DNA of 64,000 bases from Gracilaria domingensis (GCA_022539475.1 VCMS01000321.1:16077-80076), one strand, 5' to 3'; positions 1-9,884 are shown, counted from the stretch's first letter. Translations and numbers: made by a program. The notes: generated from the sequence alone by a model not told the origin.

Positions 1-62
1 CGCGCCCCACGCCCGCATTCTTCCGAAACGGTCCACTGCCCTGTCGCCTTCCCGAGCTTCCT

Positions 63-494
63 GTGTCCGACGACATCGTTGACCCCACTCCGTGCGCCCC
101 TCCCATTCCGGACACTTCGCATTGTGTTTCTCCTTCCCCGGGTCCCGCGGCGTTAGAGCGAGAACACGGAAGCACTTCCCGCCCAGTGCCTTTTAAGGAG
201 GCCCTCGGTGATTTGCATATGGATTATCTCACGGTTTGTCTGGCTTCAGTAGCTTCCAACCTTGGTCATCGTGAGGCAGAAGAGCTAATTGGGCTACTTC
301 GGGACCCGCGATTCTCGCAAAAGCGATGCAACGAGACCATAACAAGTTCCAAGCGCTGTACAGAACTGAAGAACGCCATTTTCGAACGATACGCCTCAAA
401 GGATGGTTTCAATCGAAGAACTGTTTCGCCAGAAGGATGTAAGTTCAGCGCCACCCTCTACACGAGAGACCCCGTTCAGACACTTGTGAAATAG
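63..494 (+). CDS. Transposase N-terminal part (partial, continues from outside the window)
   Basis: The frame is open from before position 63 and its first codon here is GTG, so the true start is probably left of the window or in an upstream exon. It ends with a stretch reading LYTRDPVQTL, which resembles the LYYRDPL-type segment found before the catalytic core in Plavaka transposases. A consensus donor GTAAGT lies at 439-444, so the stop at 492-494 may be intronic and this piece may be spliced to the reading frame that begins at 570. The exact junction is not resolved. The assignment depends on the neighbouring core and is weak on its own. Confidence 0.45.
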   Translation: MSDDIVDPTPCAPPIPDTSHCVSPSPGPAALEREHGSTSRPVPFKEALGDLHMDYLTVCLASVASNLGHREAEELIGLLRDPRFSQKRCNETITSSKRCTELKNAIFERYASKDGFNRRTVSPEGCKFSATLYTRDPVQTLVK

Positions 495-569
495 CTCCAG
501 TAGGCTAACAACGAAAACACATTCTTCCACCCTATACCTCAGACCCACTCCACGAAAATATCTCACCCC

Positions 570-2774
570 ATGTCCGGCTCTCTCGCAAGAGACGCTACCT
601 CAAAACTTAAGGAAATGGTCATGGGCTCTTTGGATAGTAGAATAGTGTGGTACTCCCAAGAAATAAGTTACAGTGAATCTTTCCTAGGTCTTCTGCAGGT
701 ATACACCGAAAAGTCTTCAACAACTCTAAAGCAAACATCGGTTACCGCCTATCCTCTTCACCTCATATTTCTCAACTTCTCCTACGAGCTACGCCGTAAG
801 TGCATCCGTGATGACCTCACAGTAGTGGCATACTTCCCTACCATACTGATCGAGGTTTCCGCATCTGAAGCAGACGCAATGCCATTCGTTTCTAGCAAGT
901 CTCTACGCGAGTCCAGGATGCAAATCCTTCAAGAATCTCTTCGTCAAGTCCTGGAGCCCATTCTAAATCTCACGCAGAAAGGTTTTCAGTTCATCAGCGA
1001 AGACAAACTAAGTCGAGTGTGCCATCCTCTGCTTGCAAGTTATTGTGCGGATATTCCTGAGGCTAAGGACATTCTGTCCATTCTTCATGGGACCAAAACG
1101 GAAAGCCCGTGTCATAGATGCAAAGCCTCTCGCTCATCTTTATGCAGTCCTATTCCCACCTCATTCAACGGACGTTCTCAAAAAAGCACGAAAAGCATCC
1201 GAAAGACATACACAGCTATCTTGAAACATGCACAAAAAGACGAGGCGGAAAGACGTCAACGTCGTGCGAGGGAGAGGAGATCTCAAGCGGATACTCTGAT
1301 GCGTTCAAATTCCATATCTCTCATTCCTTCGTTCCTCAAAACTTCGGTAAGCCTTGGAATGATCCCGGGATTTTCTCCATACAATCTGTTCTCATTCGAA
1401 CCATTACACAACTTGCATCTCGACATCTCGAAGCTGATAAAAACGGCCACAATCGAGATACTGCAGTCAGACACCCTGTGCACCACATTAGGAACATCTG
1501 CATCGCGTTCATTTCGAACGATAGGCACCCAACTCCTCAACCATGCAAACGCAATTCTAGCTGCCATAGAACGCGATTCTCCTGCCAAAGGTTTACATAT
1601 CGATTTCTCCACGCAGGAGAAAGGCAAATCTTTGAATGGTATCTTCACGAAAGACGGTCTCCGTGGAATGCTGGAGGCCAAAAACTACAAAGCACTTGAC
1701 ATGGTCTTCCCCTTCATAGGAGCATTCTTTGACATATGCTGTGGAGAACAGGACGTTGCCCCAATCACAGGCGTTTTCTCTCAGTACTCGGACTTGCTCT
1801 CGACCTTATTCAGATACAATCGTGAGCCGTATTGGACTGAAAGCTCTCTCCTGTGTCTTAGTTCGGAGATTGAAGCCTTCAAGCGTTCCGCAACAAAGAC
1901 TCTGGCGGATTTTCATCCCTCCAGACTAGGAACTCTGAAGTTTCATCTTCTCGATCATCTCGTGGACGATATTCGCCGTCTGGGAAGTATCAAGTACTAC
2001 GACGCAGGCATATACGAACATGCACACCTGCTATTTAAGAGACACTACAAAAAAACGTCCAGAAGAACAGCAACGGCTGTGGAGGAGACTATTCGCTCCA
2101 TTGAGCACGGACATGTTAGAAAGCAATGGAATGGCAATACTCCTTACCAGCGTAATTTAGGTTTACCAGGAACTTCCACACAGCTTCCTCGATTTGCAAT
2201 GAGAGGGCGTTCTTTCACTTCACGAGCTCTTCAAAATTGTGTTTCAAGTATGTCCAGTTCAAAAACATGGACTGCTGTTAGAGAGATGTTCTCAAGTACG
2301 GACACAAGGTCGATTCTTGACCAAATTGGTGAACAGGCCCTTCCTCCTTTCCTCAGTCTCGTGAAAGAAACACTGGATGAGCACTCTATTACATACTTCC
2401 CAGAAAGAACGAGGATAACTCTTGTGAATTTGGCCCTCGTGAAAGGCGGTTTCGTTCCGACTCTTGAACACTTCGATTCGTCTTCTAAGACACTTAAGCT
2501 GGGACGACCCAAATACCCCATCATCCAACGAGTCTTCGCTTCTCCAGCATTTGGTCCCAGTAGAAAGCCAAAGTTTTCCACTGTATTGGTAAGCAGAGAA
2601 GATTCAGAGACTTGGGTTGCCCAGGTAGTCGCTCTGATTCGAATATCTCTCCTTGATTCTGCACTTAACCGCACCAGAGGTGGTATTCGTCCGGTATTTC
2701 GAGATTTTACCCCCCGCAACAAACATCGACCACATATTGAAATGCACATCTTTACGGTGGGCTACAAACGATGA
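570..2774 (+). CDS. Plavaka/EnSpm-like DNA transposase core
   Basis: A 734-codon reading frame begins at ATG 570. Several blocks fit the Plavaka branch of CACTA/EnSpm transposases. Residues about 60-95 match the 'YP.yL..gN....RRK....v...yfPt' core segment. HPLLASYCADIPE is followed by a CxxC-type CHRCKAS (near nt 1112), like the zinc-finger-like block of that family. FSFEPLHNLHLDI (near nt 1400) corresponds to the 'D.LHq...G..k' block. WVAQVVALI near the end matches the C-terminal 'VaQVr.iF' motif. The product would cut and rejoin element ends. I cannot confirm every catalytic acidic residue, and the usual Asp of the first block looks substituted. Transposase identity is fairly secure; the subfamily is less so. 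Confidence 0.62.
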   Translation: MSGSLARDATSKLKEMVMGSLDSRIVWYSQEISYSESFLGLLQVYTEKSSTTLKQTSVTAYPLHLIFLNFSYELRRKCIRDDLTVVAYFPTILIEVSASEADAMPFVSSKSLRESRMQILQESLRQVLEPILNLTQKGFQFISEDKLSRVCHPLLASYCADIPEAKDILSILHGTKTESPCHRCKASRSSLCSPIPTSFNGRSQKSTKSIRKTYTAILKHAQKDEAERRQRRARERRSQADTLMRSNSISLIPSFLKTSVSLGMIPGFSPYNLFSFEPLHNLHLDISKLIKTATIEILQSDTLCTTLGTSASRSFRTIGTQLLNHANAILAAIERDSPAKGLHIDFSTQEKGKSLNGIFTKDGLRGMLEAKNYKALDMVFPFIGAFFDICCGEQDVAPITGVFSQYSDLLSTLFRYNREPYWTESSLLCLSSEIEAFKRSATKTLADFHPSRLGTLKFHLLDHLVDDIRRLGSIKYYDAGIYEHAHLLFKRHYKKTSRRTATAVEETIRSIEHGHVRKQWNGNTPYQRNLGLPGTSTQLPRFAMRGRSFTSRALQNCVSSMSSSKTWTAVREMFSSTDTRSILDQIGEQALPPFLSLVKETLDEHSITYFPERTRITLVNLALVKGGFVPTLEHFDSSSKTLKLGRPKYPIIQRVFASPAFGPSRKPKFSTVLVSREDSETWVAQVVALIRISLLDSALNRTRGGIRPVFRDFTPRNKHRPHIEMHIFTVGYKR

Positions 2775-3018
2775 AAAGAACCACACTCTTCCGTTTCTTC
2801 GTCATTCCAAAGCGGAGACTATCGTAGAGTTAACTCCTTGGTACGGGATGGTTCCGGCTTCTGCACTACAGGGAACTGTCCATATTGTTCGATCAAACTA
2901 CCCTGCTCCACCTTTTTGTTCTCCACTTCAACGGTTTCAACACCGATTCTACATCAATCGATTCTATCATGATTCAGATGAAGGACCAACTGAGCACGTT
3001 GATCTTGTACAGCCTTAA
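2653..3018 (+). CDS. C-terminal part of the same transposase in another frame
   Basis: This 121-codon frame overlaps the end of the 734-codon frame. Its sequence continues the family pattern: FVRYFEILPP corresponds to the 'aYVEWF' segment that follows 'VaQVr' in Plavaka proteins, and a later segment, ELTPWYGMVPASALQGTVHI, resembles the family's conserved tail. A short intron or a frameshift near 2630-2690 must therefore separate it from the preceding block. A candidate acceptor (CCAG near 2679) exists, but I cannot prove splicing. The block ends at a stop at 3018, about 160 bp before the end of the convergent minus-strand gene. Confidence 0.45.
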   Translation: MILHLTAPEVVFVRYFEILPPATNIDHILKCTSLRWATNDEKNHTLPFLRHSKAETIVELTPWYGMVPASALQGTVHIVRSNYPAPPFCSPLQRFQHRFYINRFYHDSDEGPTEHVDLVQP

Positions 3019-3175
3019 ACATTAAGGGCTCCATCCTGTACATGTTTACCTGGTGGTGCCTTTTCTTGTGATCCTGTGCTACTTCCGAAATCGTTCATGT
3101 CCATTTCCTTGAACTCCATATCCCCTTCCTCGCATTCACCAACGAAACAATCGCTAATAGAACCCAACCTTCGGC

Positions 3176-5407
3176 TCACACTGTCAATAAAAAATGTTCT
3201 TTCACAGTGAGGTAAAGTCTTCCGTTCGACGGCATTCGATATCCAAATGTAGCCTCTCTCATGTCATTACCAAGAACCTTAGTCCAAGCTTCCGTTGTCG
3301 TTCCAAAATTATGAAACTCGCTGGAATTGGTCCTCAAGACATGTTGCCTAACATCCCCCAGAACATTCTTTAAACACAGAGGTAGCAGTTCAGCAAACTT
3401 CTTTGTAAACAGTTTCTGTCTCTGGCCACCCCTTGACACATCCGTACTTAGAAGGCTCACAACCGTCAACACCCAAGCGTCCAAACGTGCGAGCAACAGT
3501 ATTGTGCCATCTAAAAAGGTGCCCGTATCCTTGTCTTCCACATCATACCCAATAAACTCCTTCAGCACTTGTACCCCGACACGGTTTCGGAAGAACAAGT
3601 GTTGATCTTCCGTCGGCATATCCTCGACATTGTCCGCATTGGAGTACTTTAGACGAACAAATGGGGCTTTTCTCCACCATGAAGTGTTCGGTACACCATT
3701 TTCGTCAAGACGCAGTATGTTCTCCTGCGCTTCCTTCAACTGCATTGTGAGTTCGTCAGCATTCTCTCTACCAGCTCTGTTCTTCTCCAAATCAGATCGT
3801 ACCCCAGGAGCAGAAATAGTTTATCCCTCGTATTTCTCTTACGAACGCCCACGACGTCACTCATGGTCTGCCGCATTCTCTGCCTAAGGCACATATCTGC
3901 ACATAGTTCCAGTATACACCTGTCGGTAAGAGATGCTTTTCTAATACCTTCCCAGCTCAACTCCTTCAACTCGCTTTCAACCATTTTCTTCAGCAAAGCA
4001 TCTGGCCCCCCTCTACCGAAGGTGTGAACATGCCAAAACTGCCCAAGAGCTCCACGGGGTTTTTAGGAACCATGTATGAACCACGTTCCTCCGGCTCAAT
4101 AAGCCCTTCCCCACTCTCAGTTGCGTCTTCCACCTTCTCGGCACGGTTACCCCAATTTCGGGTGAGCGACTCACCTTCGAGCCATAGCTCACTTGTTTCT
4201 CTCCTTGCCCACGTCAGCATGTTGTGATACACTGCTCGAGCAACCCCTCGAAACTCGTCGCACACCTCAATTTTATGCTTCTTTCGACCTGTCTGCCCAG
4301 GTTCACCAGCACGTGTACTCCTATCTCCCTCCTGTTTCAGTGCCCCTCTTAGCCCTTCAATGACTAGATCCTTCTCTTCAAGCCTCTTTTTCAAAGCCGT
4401 ACTCTGCTCTTGGGCGACCTTCACTAGAATTCCCCGAACCATCAAGTCCTCTTGTAGCGTCTTAACCTTTTCTTTCAAGCAATTCAGTTCATTTAAAAGA
4501 TCACGTTTGTTCATAGAGGTTGAATTCACACCAGTGTGGATATCTTTCGGTATTTCCCTAGCCTCTTCGGCGACAGGCCCCGGTTATGCCGCAGGATTCG
4601 TTGTTATTTCGTTATCAGAACTATCCTCATGTGCCATACCTTAGACACGAGAGGCTGCAGGCGTTCTGTGTCCACCCTTGGCACGGCTCCGAGCTCCAAC
4701 TCCCGTGTCTGTCCTCCTCCATGGCATCGTATATCAGATGAATTGGGCCTCGTACGAGCTGCAACGGCCCCCATTCTGGAAAGAGGGGAAGGTCGAGGAG
4801 TAACTCGTCTATCAGTTGTCTCTCGATTTCTTATTGTCTTTCTCCCTTTTCCGGACCCATTGCGAGGCATAATACGATTCATAGCGGCCCCAGTTCTAGA
4901 AGACAGGGAGGGACGTGACGATCTTAATATACTAGGGCTCTCACGACTTCTCGTCATTGTCTCTTGTTGTCCAGATCCACTGGGCGGCGTAACCCGCGCC
5001 CCAGTAGCTCCGGTCTTCGATATCGGCCTGGGGCATGAAGGTTTTGGTGTCATACGAACCTCTTCAGTTCCAGTTGTCATGCCCTCCTGTTCTGACCCGC
5101 TGGGCCGAGTAACCTCATCTTCTTGAGGAGCAGAGACAGATGCACGATTTGCATTATCGGCAGTTGACGGCACGACATCGTTCGCTGATCCACGAATTCT
5201 TGACGCAATCCCGGAAGACGCTCCGCTGCGAGATGGGCGAGAGAGTACTGTAGAAGGACGCCCACTGACTCTCTCCTTCGTCGAGGACGACCTCCGTTTA
5301 AGAAGTGCGGTGCTTGTAGCCTGATTCGTATCATCCGATGCTCTTCTCTTCTTCTGTCCACTCTTGTTCCGCTGCGTACTATTTCGCTTTCTCGGCGTTA
5401 TACCCAT
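3176..5407 (-). pseudogene. Unrecognised element-associated coiled-coil protein, broken frames
   Basis: Four successive minus-strand open blocks (5407-4604, 4529-3990, 3996-3736, 3790-3176) read like parts of one protein and are joined by overlaps or short gaps. The first starts at ATG 5407 with a basic Ser/Thr/Arg-rich tail (MGITPRKRNSTQRNK), suggesting a nuclear disordered region. The second holds a clear heptad-rich coiled coil (LNELNCLKEKVKTLQEDL). The last is a mixed globular stretch without a motif I know. The gene converges on the transposase and lies just beyond the methyltransferase-SET gene, which runs the same way. It could be an accessory transposition or DNA-binding subunit. Several frame interruptions suggest decay, though unrecognised introns could explain some. 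Confidence 0.42.
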
Positions 5408-5443
5408 GTTGTGGAGATAAACGGGGTAATGACACGAAATTGT

Positions 5444-5473
5444 TGGGGGGGGAGGGGGTGGGGGGGGGGGGGG
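5444..5473 (+). repeat. Poly-G tract with G-quadruplex potential
   Basis: About 30 bases are nearly all G, broken only by A and T (runs of 8, 5 and 13 or more G). It lies in the 230 bp between the end of the methyltransferase-SET gene (5640) and the start codon of the next minus-strand gene (5407), that is, in the latter's promoter or leader. The composition would allow a stacked G-quadruplex. It may also be a simple slippage tract. Confidence 0.7.
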
Positions 5474-5639
5474 AGGTGCATGGTTCAGATATTCTGGGAG
5501 ACTCCGCAGTTCCTGCTTTTTTGGAATTTGAGGTGCCCAATGGGTCGCAAATATCGCCGTTACAAATAAATGAAGAGCTCAGTGTACATGTACAACGCGT
5601 ATTGCAGGCAGCTGCAACATTCACAAGCATATTTACTTT

Positions 5640-7860
5640 CTATTCGGTACTGAACTCATCTATTGCTCCAATGTCAGAGTCCAGTCCCAGGCGTACTGCT
5701 CTCCGTAGTTGAAATACAACTCTTCGCCCCTCTCAATATCTCTTACTGCTCTACAACGAAGTAGAGCATAGTTAGAAAGGTCGGACTTAAACTGTATCAC
5801 GGACTTCGCTTCCACCATCTGCACATTGGCACTTCGAGTCCTGTTTGACCGGGGCTGCGATAAATCGGGATCCCCGGCATGATATCCGGCGTCGTTAATG
5901 TAGCCCCCGATACAAAAGGCGCCGGGACAATGTACACTTCGATCTCCTTTCTATCCTGAGCCTGTCCTGGTCTGTTCCTCAGGTGCAGAAACTCCGTACC
6001 AGTCACAGTGACCATCATAGAAAACAACTTGGACCGCACTGGAGTTGCTCCGAGACAGCCACTTCCATACGTTAAGTGTCTTTCCTTCCGGTTCGTCAGA
6101 TCCGTGTATACCAAAGTTCCATAAAAATGACAGATAGTTTCCCCAGCCAATATCTTATGTTCCGTGAACACCCGCATACCAGCACGGGGATGTCGAATCT
6201 TAGAAGATGCTACATGTAAGCGATAGCGATTGGCTTCAACAGTCAACAACATATGCATATCCATTAGATTCAGAGCTCCTCGGTACTTCTCCTCCCAAAG
6301 ATCTACAGTATGCTGTCCACACTTGTCGACAAAGTCCAGTCCTTCCAGTATCTTCCTAGGAACTGAGTAATATATGCAGGCATCACTTGGTACTGGGGGT
6401 ATCCAAATGGAGCCTCCCATTCAAGCCGACCTCGGTCCCGATGTGGAACCCGTTCATAAGTCGCTGAAGCAGCATCCACCACCTCCTGTTCAACCACGAT
6501 GTCATTCTTCCCGCGCGAAGAACTTCGGCCATAAGAGTCGTTATATGGTGCTTCGCATGCCTGAAACATGGCCTATTCTTCTCGCACCCCAAGAACTTCC
6601 TATGCTTTGTCAGCGATAGGCACGCCATACCCGTAGAAAAAGTTCCCGCGAACATGTCCATGACAAGATCACCCGGTCTTGTGAAGCGACATATCAACTC
6701 TTTCATCAACTCCCTGGACTTCTGCTCCGGTCTTATGTACTGCGCACTTGGTACTGAACTACCTGGCTCATTTACCTTCCATGTCAACCACTCCCGGCTC
6801 TCGGTTTTGGCACCCGGTCGATTACATTCCTGTTAGCCGGGAAAGTAGAAGGAATGAAATTGTTCTCCTCAAATGGAGTAAGACTGGCTTCCTCGGATGG
6901 TCGCAATCCACGCTTCACCCCATGAACGGCGTACTCCGTTACGGGCTGTATCTCAAACTTCCGTGGATTCCCTCCAACATTACTTCGATCCCGGATGAAC
7001 ACCAGTGGATTCCCATCCACTTTAAACGAAGGCATGAGTTCTGGCTTACCTTCGCTTCCAGCTTCATCTTTCGTACTCGCCGTTTCCGAAAGTATCCTGT
7101 GCCAAACATGAAACTGTGCCATGGCACAGAATATAATGAAGTGCCCACCTGACCGAAGCGCGGAACTTATTAAGTCAGCCGTACTGATCATGTCATCCTC
7201 ACTGAAGACATCGTGAGCACTATTCCGTTTGTTCCTCTTCCTTCGAGTGTTAAAGGGAGGGTCTGTTAGGACAAGCTGTGCCTCACCCCATAAAATCTCA
7301 CTCTGATTCACAAATGTTTCGTGTTTGTGCCTCAGGTCCTTCATGTCACATTTGTACGCTACAAAGTGTGACTTTTTCATCCCCTTCCACACCTTGTCCA
7401 TATTCATTCGAAGGAGACTGGATATCCCCTTCATGGGCGGCTCAATACCAGTCTTTTGGATGTTGTAACCGGCAACCCAAGATTCATGCTCCGCAAGATT
7501 CACCGGCTTCTCGAAGTCGTTGCTATCTGAGCTCACGAGGTCCATATTCTCTCGACGAGGTGGGGGTGGGGCAGACTTGGTCGAAGAAGGTTCGGCACTA
7601 CCGGAAGTTTTAGGGGTTTTCGTCAGTTCAATATCAAGGTTCGCGTGAATGCCGACATGGAACCCTGCCGCATGACGCATATCCTGTATCGGTTTCCATA
7701 GCAACTCCGAAAACTTCTGAAATCGACCAGGCAACTCACCGGAGTCAGAACCAGATACGGTATCCATCCGTATCTCCGAAAACTCTATCCCGTTTCTCAT
7801 CTGATCAGCCCGTAAGCTATAGAGGCTATCGTGGGTGCATATGGTTTCGAGGTCTGTCAA
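5640..7860 (-). pseudogene. DNA N-methyltransferase (beta-class motif order) followed by SET domain
   Basis: The N-terminal block (7860-6784) has a Ser/Pro-rich linker and then AQLVLTDPPFNTRR, the catalytic motif IV of amino-methyltransferases with DPPF. The next block (6787-6383) has RPEQKSRELM and then PGDLVMDMFAGTFSTG, the motif X / motif I pair that binds SAM. The order IV-X-I is that of beta-class N6-adenine/N4-cytosine methylases. Downstream, 6420-5797 holds a SET N-terminal segment (GMRVFTEHKILAGE...YGTLVY). A further frame ending at the TAG at 5640 gives RGEELYFNYGEQY, the classic SET C-terminal motif. Both activities would act on chromatin or element DNA. The domains lie in successive frames, so this copy is probably broken or has undetected introns. 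A candidate acceptor (TTTTTGACAG) precedes 7860, so the gene likely extends upstream. Confidence 0.65.
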
Positions 7861-7903
7861 AAATCCTTAGCCAGTATTCGCAGGTTTGTATCGCATTCAT
7901 CAC

Positions 7904-8164
7904 TCAAGGTCTCCACCGATCCACTAGTACTGCTCTATGGCACATCCTGTGTGTTGAATCGACTACTCTGGCTCGGCGGGGCAAACCAGACTCCCGTTTC
8001 TCTAGCGCTGTATACTTCAACGTCTGCATATTCATGTAAATGTATGGTTTCACCATTTGCTGACGTTCGTGTATCCAAGATGAGCCGCAAAACAACTCCA
8101 TGCCCATACGACCTCACTGATAGCGAACCGCAGTCGATCACAGTTGTCTTTGGAGAACGACGTA
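7904..8164 (-). pseudogene. Upstream coding block of the methyltransferase gene, no known domain
   Basis: Between the nad5 insertion and the methyltransferase, one minus-strand frame (8141-7935, open further back to the insertion) reads as ordinary protein, for example VIDCGSLSVRSYGHGVVLRL and HLHEYADVEVYSARE. I recognise no family. Its position suggests it linked the 208-codon block at 9066-8440 to the methyltransferase before mitochondrial DNA separated them. Alternatively it is a separate small exon. It has no ATG of its own near the start. Confidence 0.33.
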
Positions 8165-8450
8165 AAAGTGGAAAAATAATGCAAAACCCATTGCAGAATA
8201 TTCTAATCCCATTAATTATATTGGGTTTTGGTAGTATTTTTATAGGTTATTTAGGGAAGGACTTATTTATAGGATTAGGTACACACTTCTGAAAATCTTC
8301 AATTCTGATCTTACCTTCTAATTCTTATTTTTTAGAAGCGGAGTAGTTAAATATAGACTAAAAATGATTACCGTTTGTATTGAGTACTTTCGGGATTGGT
8401 TTAGCTAGTGTTGTTAATCTTACTAAAACTCATGTATATTTATATGGGTA
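8165..8450 (+). pseudogene. nad5: Nuclear mitochondrial DNA insertion: nad5 fragment
   Basis: Reading + from about 8176 gives NILIPLIILGFGSIFIGYLG, then KDLFIGLGTHF, an unmistakable stretch of NADH dehydrogenase subunit 5. It continues through TGA codons read as Trp (HF-W, K-W) into LPFVLSTFGIGLASVVNL. TGA=Trp is the mitochondrial code of red algae. The piece is far more AT-rich than its surroundings. Two further stops within it (TAG and TAA) show that it is no longer functional. It covers only a late internal part of nad5. Its ends coincide with abrupt composition changes at about 8165 and 8450, and it lies antisense inside the minus-strand methyltransferase gene region. Confidence 0.78.
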
Positions 8451-9066
8451 TGTATACAGATGGTGCATGGTTCTCTTTTCGTTTCTTTTTCGGTTGTTTT
8501 TTCTTCATCATTCTGATGTTGTGGTTCTCTCCCATTATGTGGCCGAGGTATGATAAGTATATAACGACCTCAAATGGGTTCACAGCTGTTGGTGGGATGA
8601 ACACTGTCGTCTTCAGAACCTGCTTTCTCCTGGTCATGAAATAACCAACCAGGCATCGCACCGGTAGGTATATACCCATATCCATAGAGAGAAGGAAAAA
8701 ATCGCGGAGTCTCTGGTCCTCATCCCTGTCCTTCTTGTCAAGAAGCTTCGTTACAAGATATCGTTGTTCCACAGGTTTGTTATTCACAACACTCTTTCGC
8801 AGCTGTTGCAGTGTCAAGTTCTGCAGGTTCTTGGAGTTAGTGGCCTCCTCAAACATCTTCCTTGCCTCCGGAATATCCACATAGTTCTCGGCGCAGAACT
8901 CTATTAGCCCTCTAAACCCCACGTCCCGTGGCCGATCAGGGCCTCCATCGCTGTTTGCCAAAGCATCGCGAAGAACCAAGAAAAGTCTGACATATGCATG
9001 GAACGCCGGATGCGGAGTACTCATGTCGATAGGATGTATCTCCTCTCCATCATCGGTGGAATCCAT
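8440..9066 (-). CDS. N-terminal block of the left divergent gene (208 codons), no known domain
   Basis: ATG at 9066 begins a 208-codon frame: acidic start (MDSTDDGEEIHPID), helical middle (FRGLIEFCAENYVDIPEARK), lysine-rich end (KKKQPKKKRKE). The last six residues and the stop come from the AT-rich mitochondrial insertion, so the natural C-terminus is lost and the frame probably once ran on toward the methyltransferase. Its promoter is an inverted near-copy of the one upstream of the ParB-like gene, which suggests co-expression. I do not recognise the fold. The basic run could be a nuclear localisation signal. Confidence 0.5.
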   Translation of the reverse strand: MDSTDDGEEIHPIDMSTPHPAFHAYVRLFLVLRDALANSDGGPDRPRDVGFRGLIEFCAENYVDIPEARKMFEEATNSKNLQNLTLQQLRKSVVNNKPVEQRYLVTKLLDKKDRDEDQRLRDFFLLSMDMGIYLPVRCLVGYFMTRRKQVLKTTVFIPPTAVNPFEVVIYLSYLGHIMGENHNIRMMKKKQPKKKRKENHAPSVYIPI

Positions 9067-9082
9067 CGCTTCAGCGCAAACA

Positions 9083-9180
9083 ACGGAGGCGAGCCTTTAA
9101 ATGGCGACTTACGCTGGGCACCCCCGCTTTTGGCAGCTCCTCCCAGCGCAGTGCCAGTCTCGTCCGTGTCCGTGGTCCGC
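9083..9180 (-). promoter_or_regulatory. Left copy of inverted promoter repeat
   Basis: Read on the minus strand this matches the right copy (9885-9985) over about 100 bp with few differences. Shared blocks include TGCGCTGGGAGGAGCTGCC, GGTGCCCAGCGTAAGTCGCC and ATTTAAAGGCT. The TTTAAA box lies 30-37 bp before the ATG at 9066, a plausible TATA-like element with a very short leader. Having the same core promoter at both genes implies shared control. Confidence 0.6.
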
Positions 9181-9359
9181 TCCCTTCTGAGGTCGCTGTC
9201 CGTGCCGCTTCGAGCGGGTGCGATAACGTCGCGTGTCGGCCACGTCGCGATTCGGAGCTATCGCAAAGGTCGCGTATTGTGCTAATAGTGGCGGACCAAG
9301 TGGGTGTGAAGCGCTAGTTTTCCATAGTTTGATATATGTGCACGGCGTGTGCAGCGAAA

Positions 9360-9690
9360 TCACTGCCGGAAGTGCCGGGAGGAGTGTTTTGGGAGGTCTC
9401 CGGAGGGTGCCAGAATGTGGCCAGAACGTGCCCGCGGAAGGGGGGGGGGGGGGGTCGGTCGTGTTAGGGTAGGTACCCTAACACGACCGGACCCCCCGCC
9501 CGCGGGGACGTTTTGGGCGATTTTTTGAAAAATGTGCGATTTTATGCCCGCGGCGGGGGCGTCCGGTCGTGTTAGGGTACCTACCCTAACACGACCGATC
9601 CCCACCGCCCACGGGCACGTTCTGGCCACATTCCGGCGCCTTCCCGGGACCTCCCAAAACACGCCGCCCCGCAGTGATTTCGCTAAACCC
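9360..9690. repeat. Inner inverted repeat with two mirrored 34-bp palindromes
   Basis: Left arm (about 9360-9489) and right arm (about 9564-9690) are reverse complements of each other, e.g. TTTTGGGAGGTC and GACCTCCCAAAA-type ends and CCAGAACGTGCCCG against CGGGCACGTTCTGG. Inside each arm is a palindrome, 9456-9489 and 9564-9597, with 16-nt arms CGGTCGTGTTAGGGTA around a 2-nt centre (GG in one, CC in the other), so each is the exact reverse complement of the other. A G-run (9441-9454) flanks the left one. The spacer 9490-9563 is mostly unique. Binding sites for dimeric proteins, an operator, or a partition/replication site are possible. Confidence 0.8.
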
Positions 9691-9884
9691 GGCCGCCGGT
9701 ACGTTGGCCGCGCTGTCCACGTGTATTGGAGGGAGTAGGCTGTACATGAAAGTGAATGAGTGCACTCTTGACTAATATGAAAAGCATTTGAAGAGCACGA
9801 TTAGAGAGCGCGACCATTGCTCACGTGAGTTATCATTGCGCAAACTCCACGACTCTAAAGCGTACAATCAGCGTGCGAGCGGCC

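Noticed and set aside
9456-9597. TTAGGG/CCCTAA strings as interstitial telomere
   Set aside because: They occur once per arm with no tandem repetition; palindromic design explains them better.
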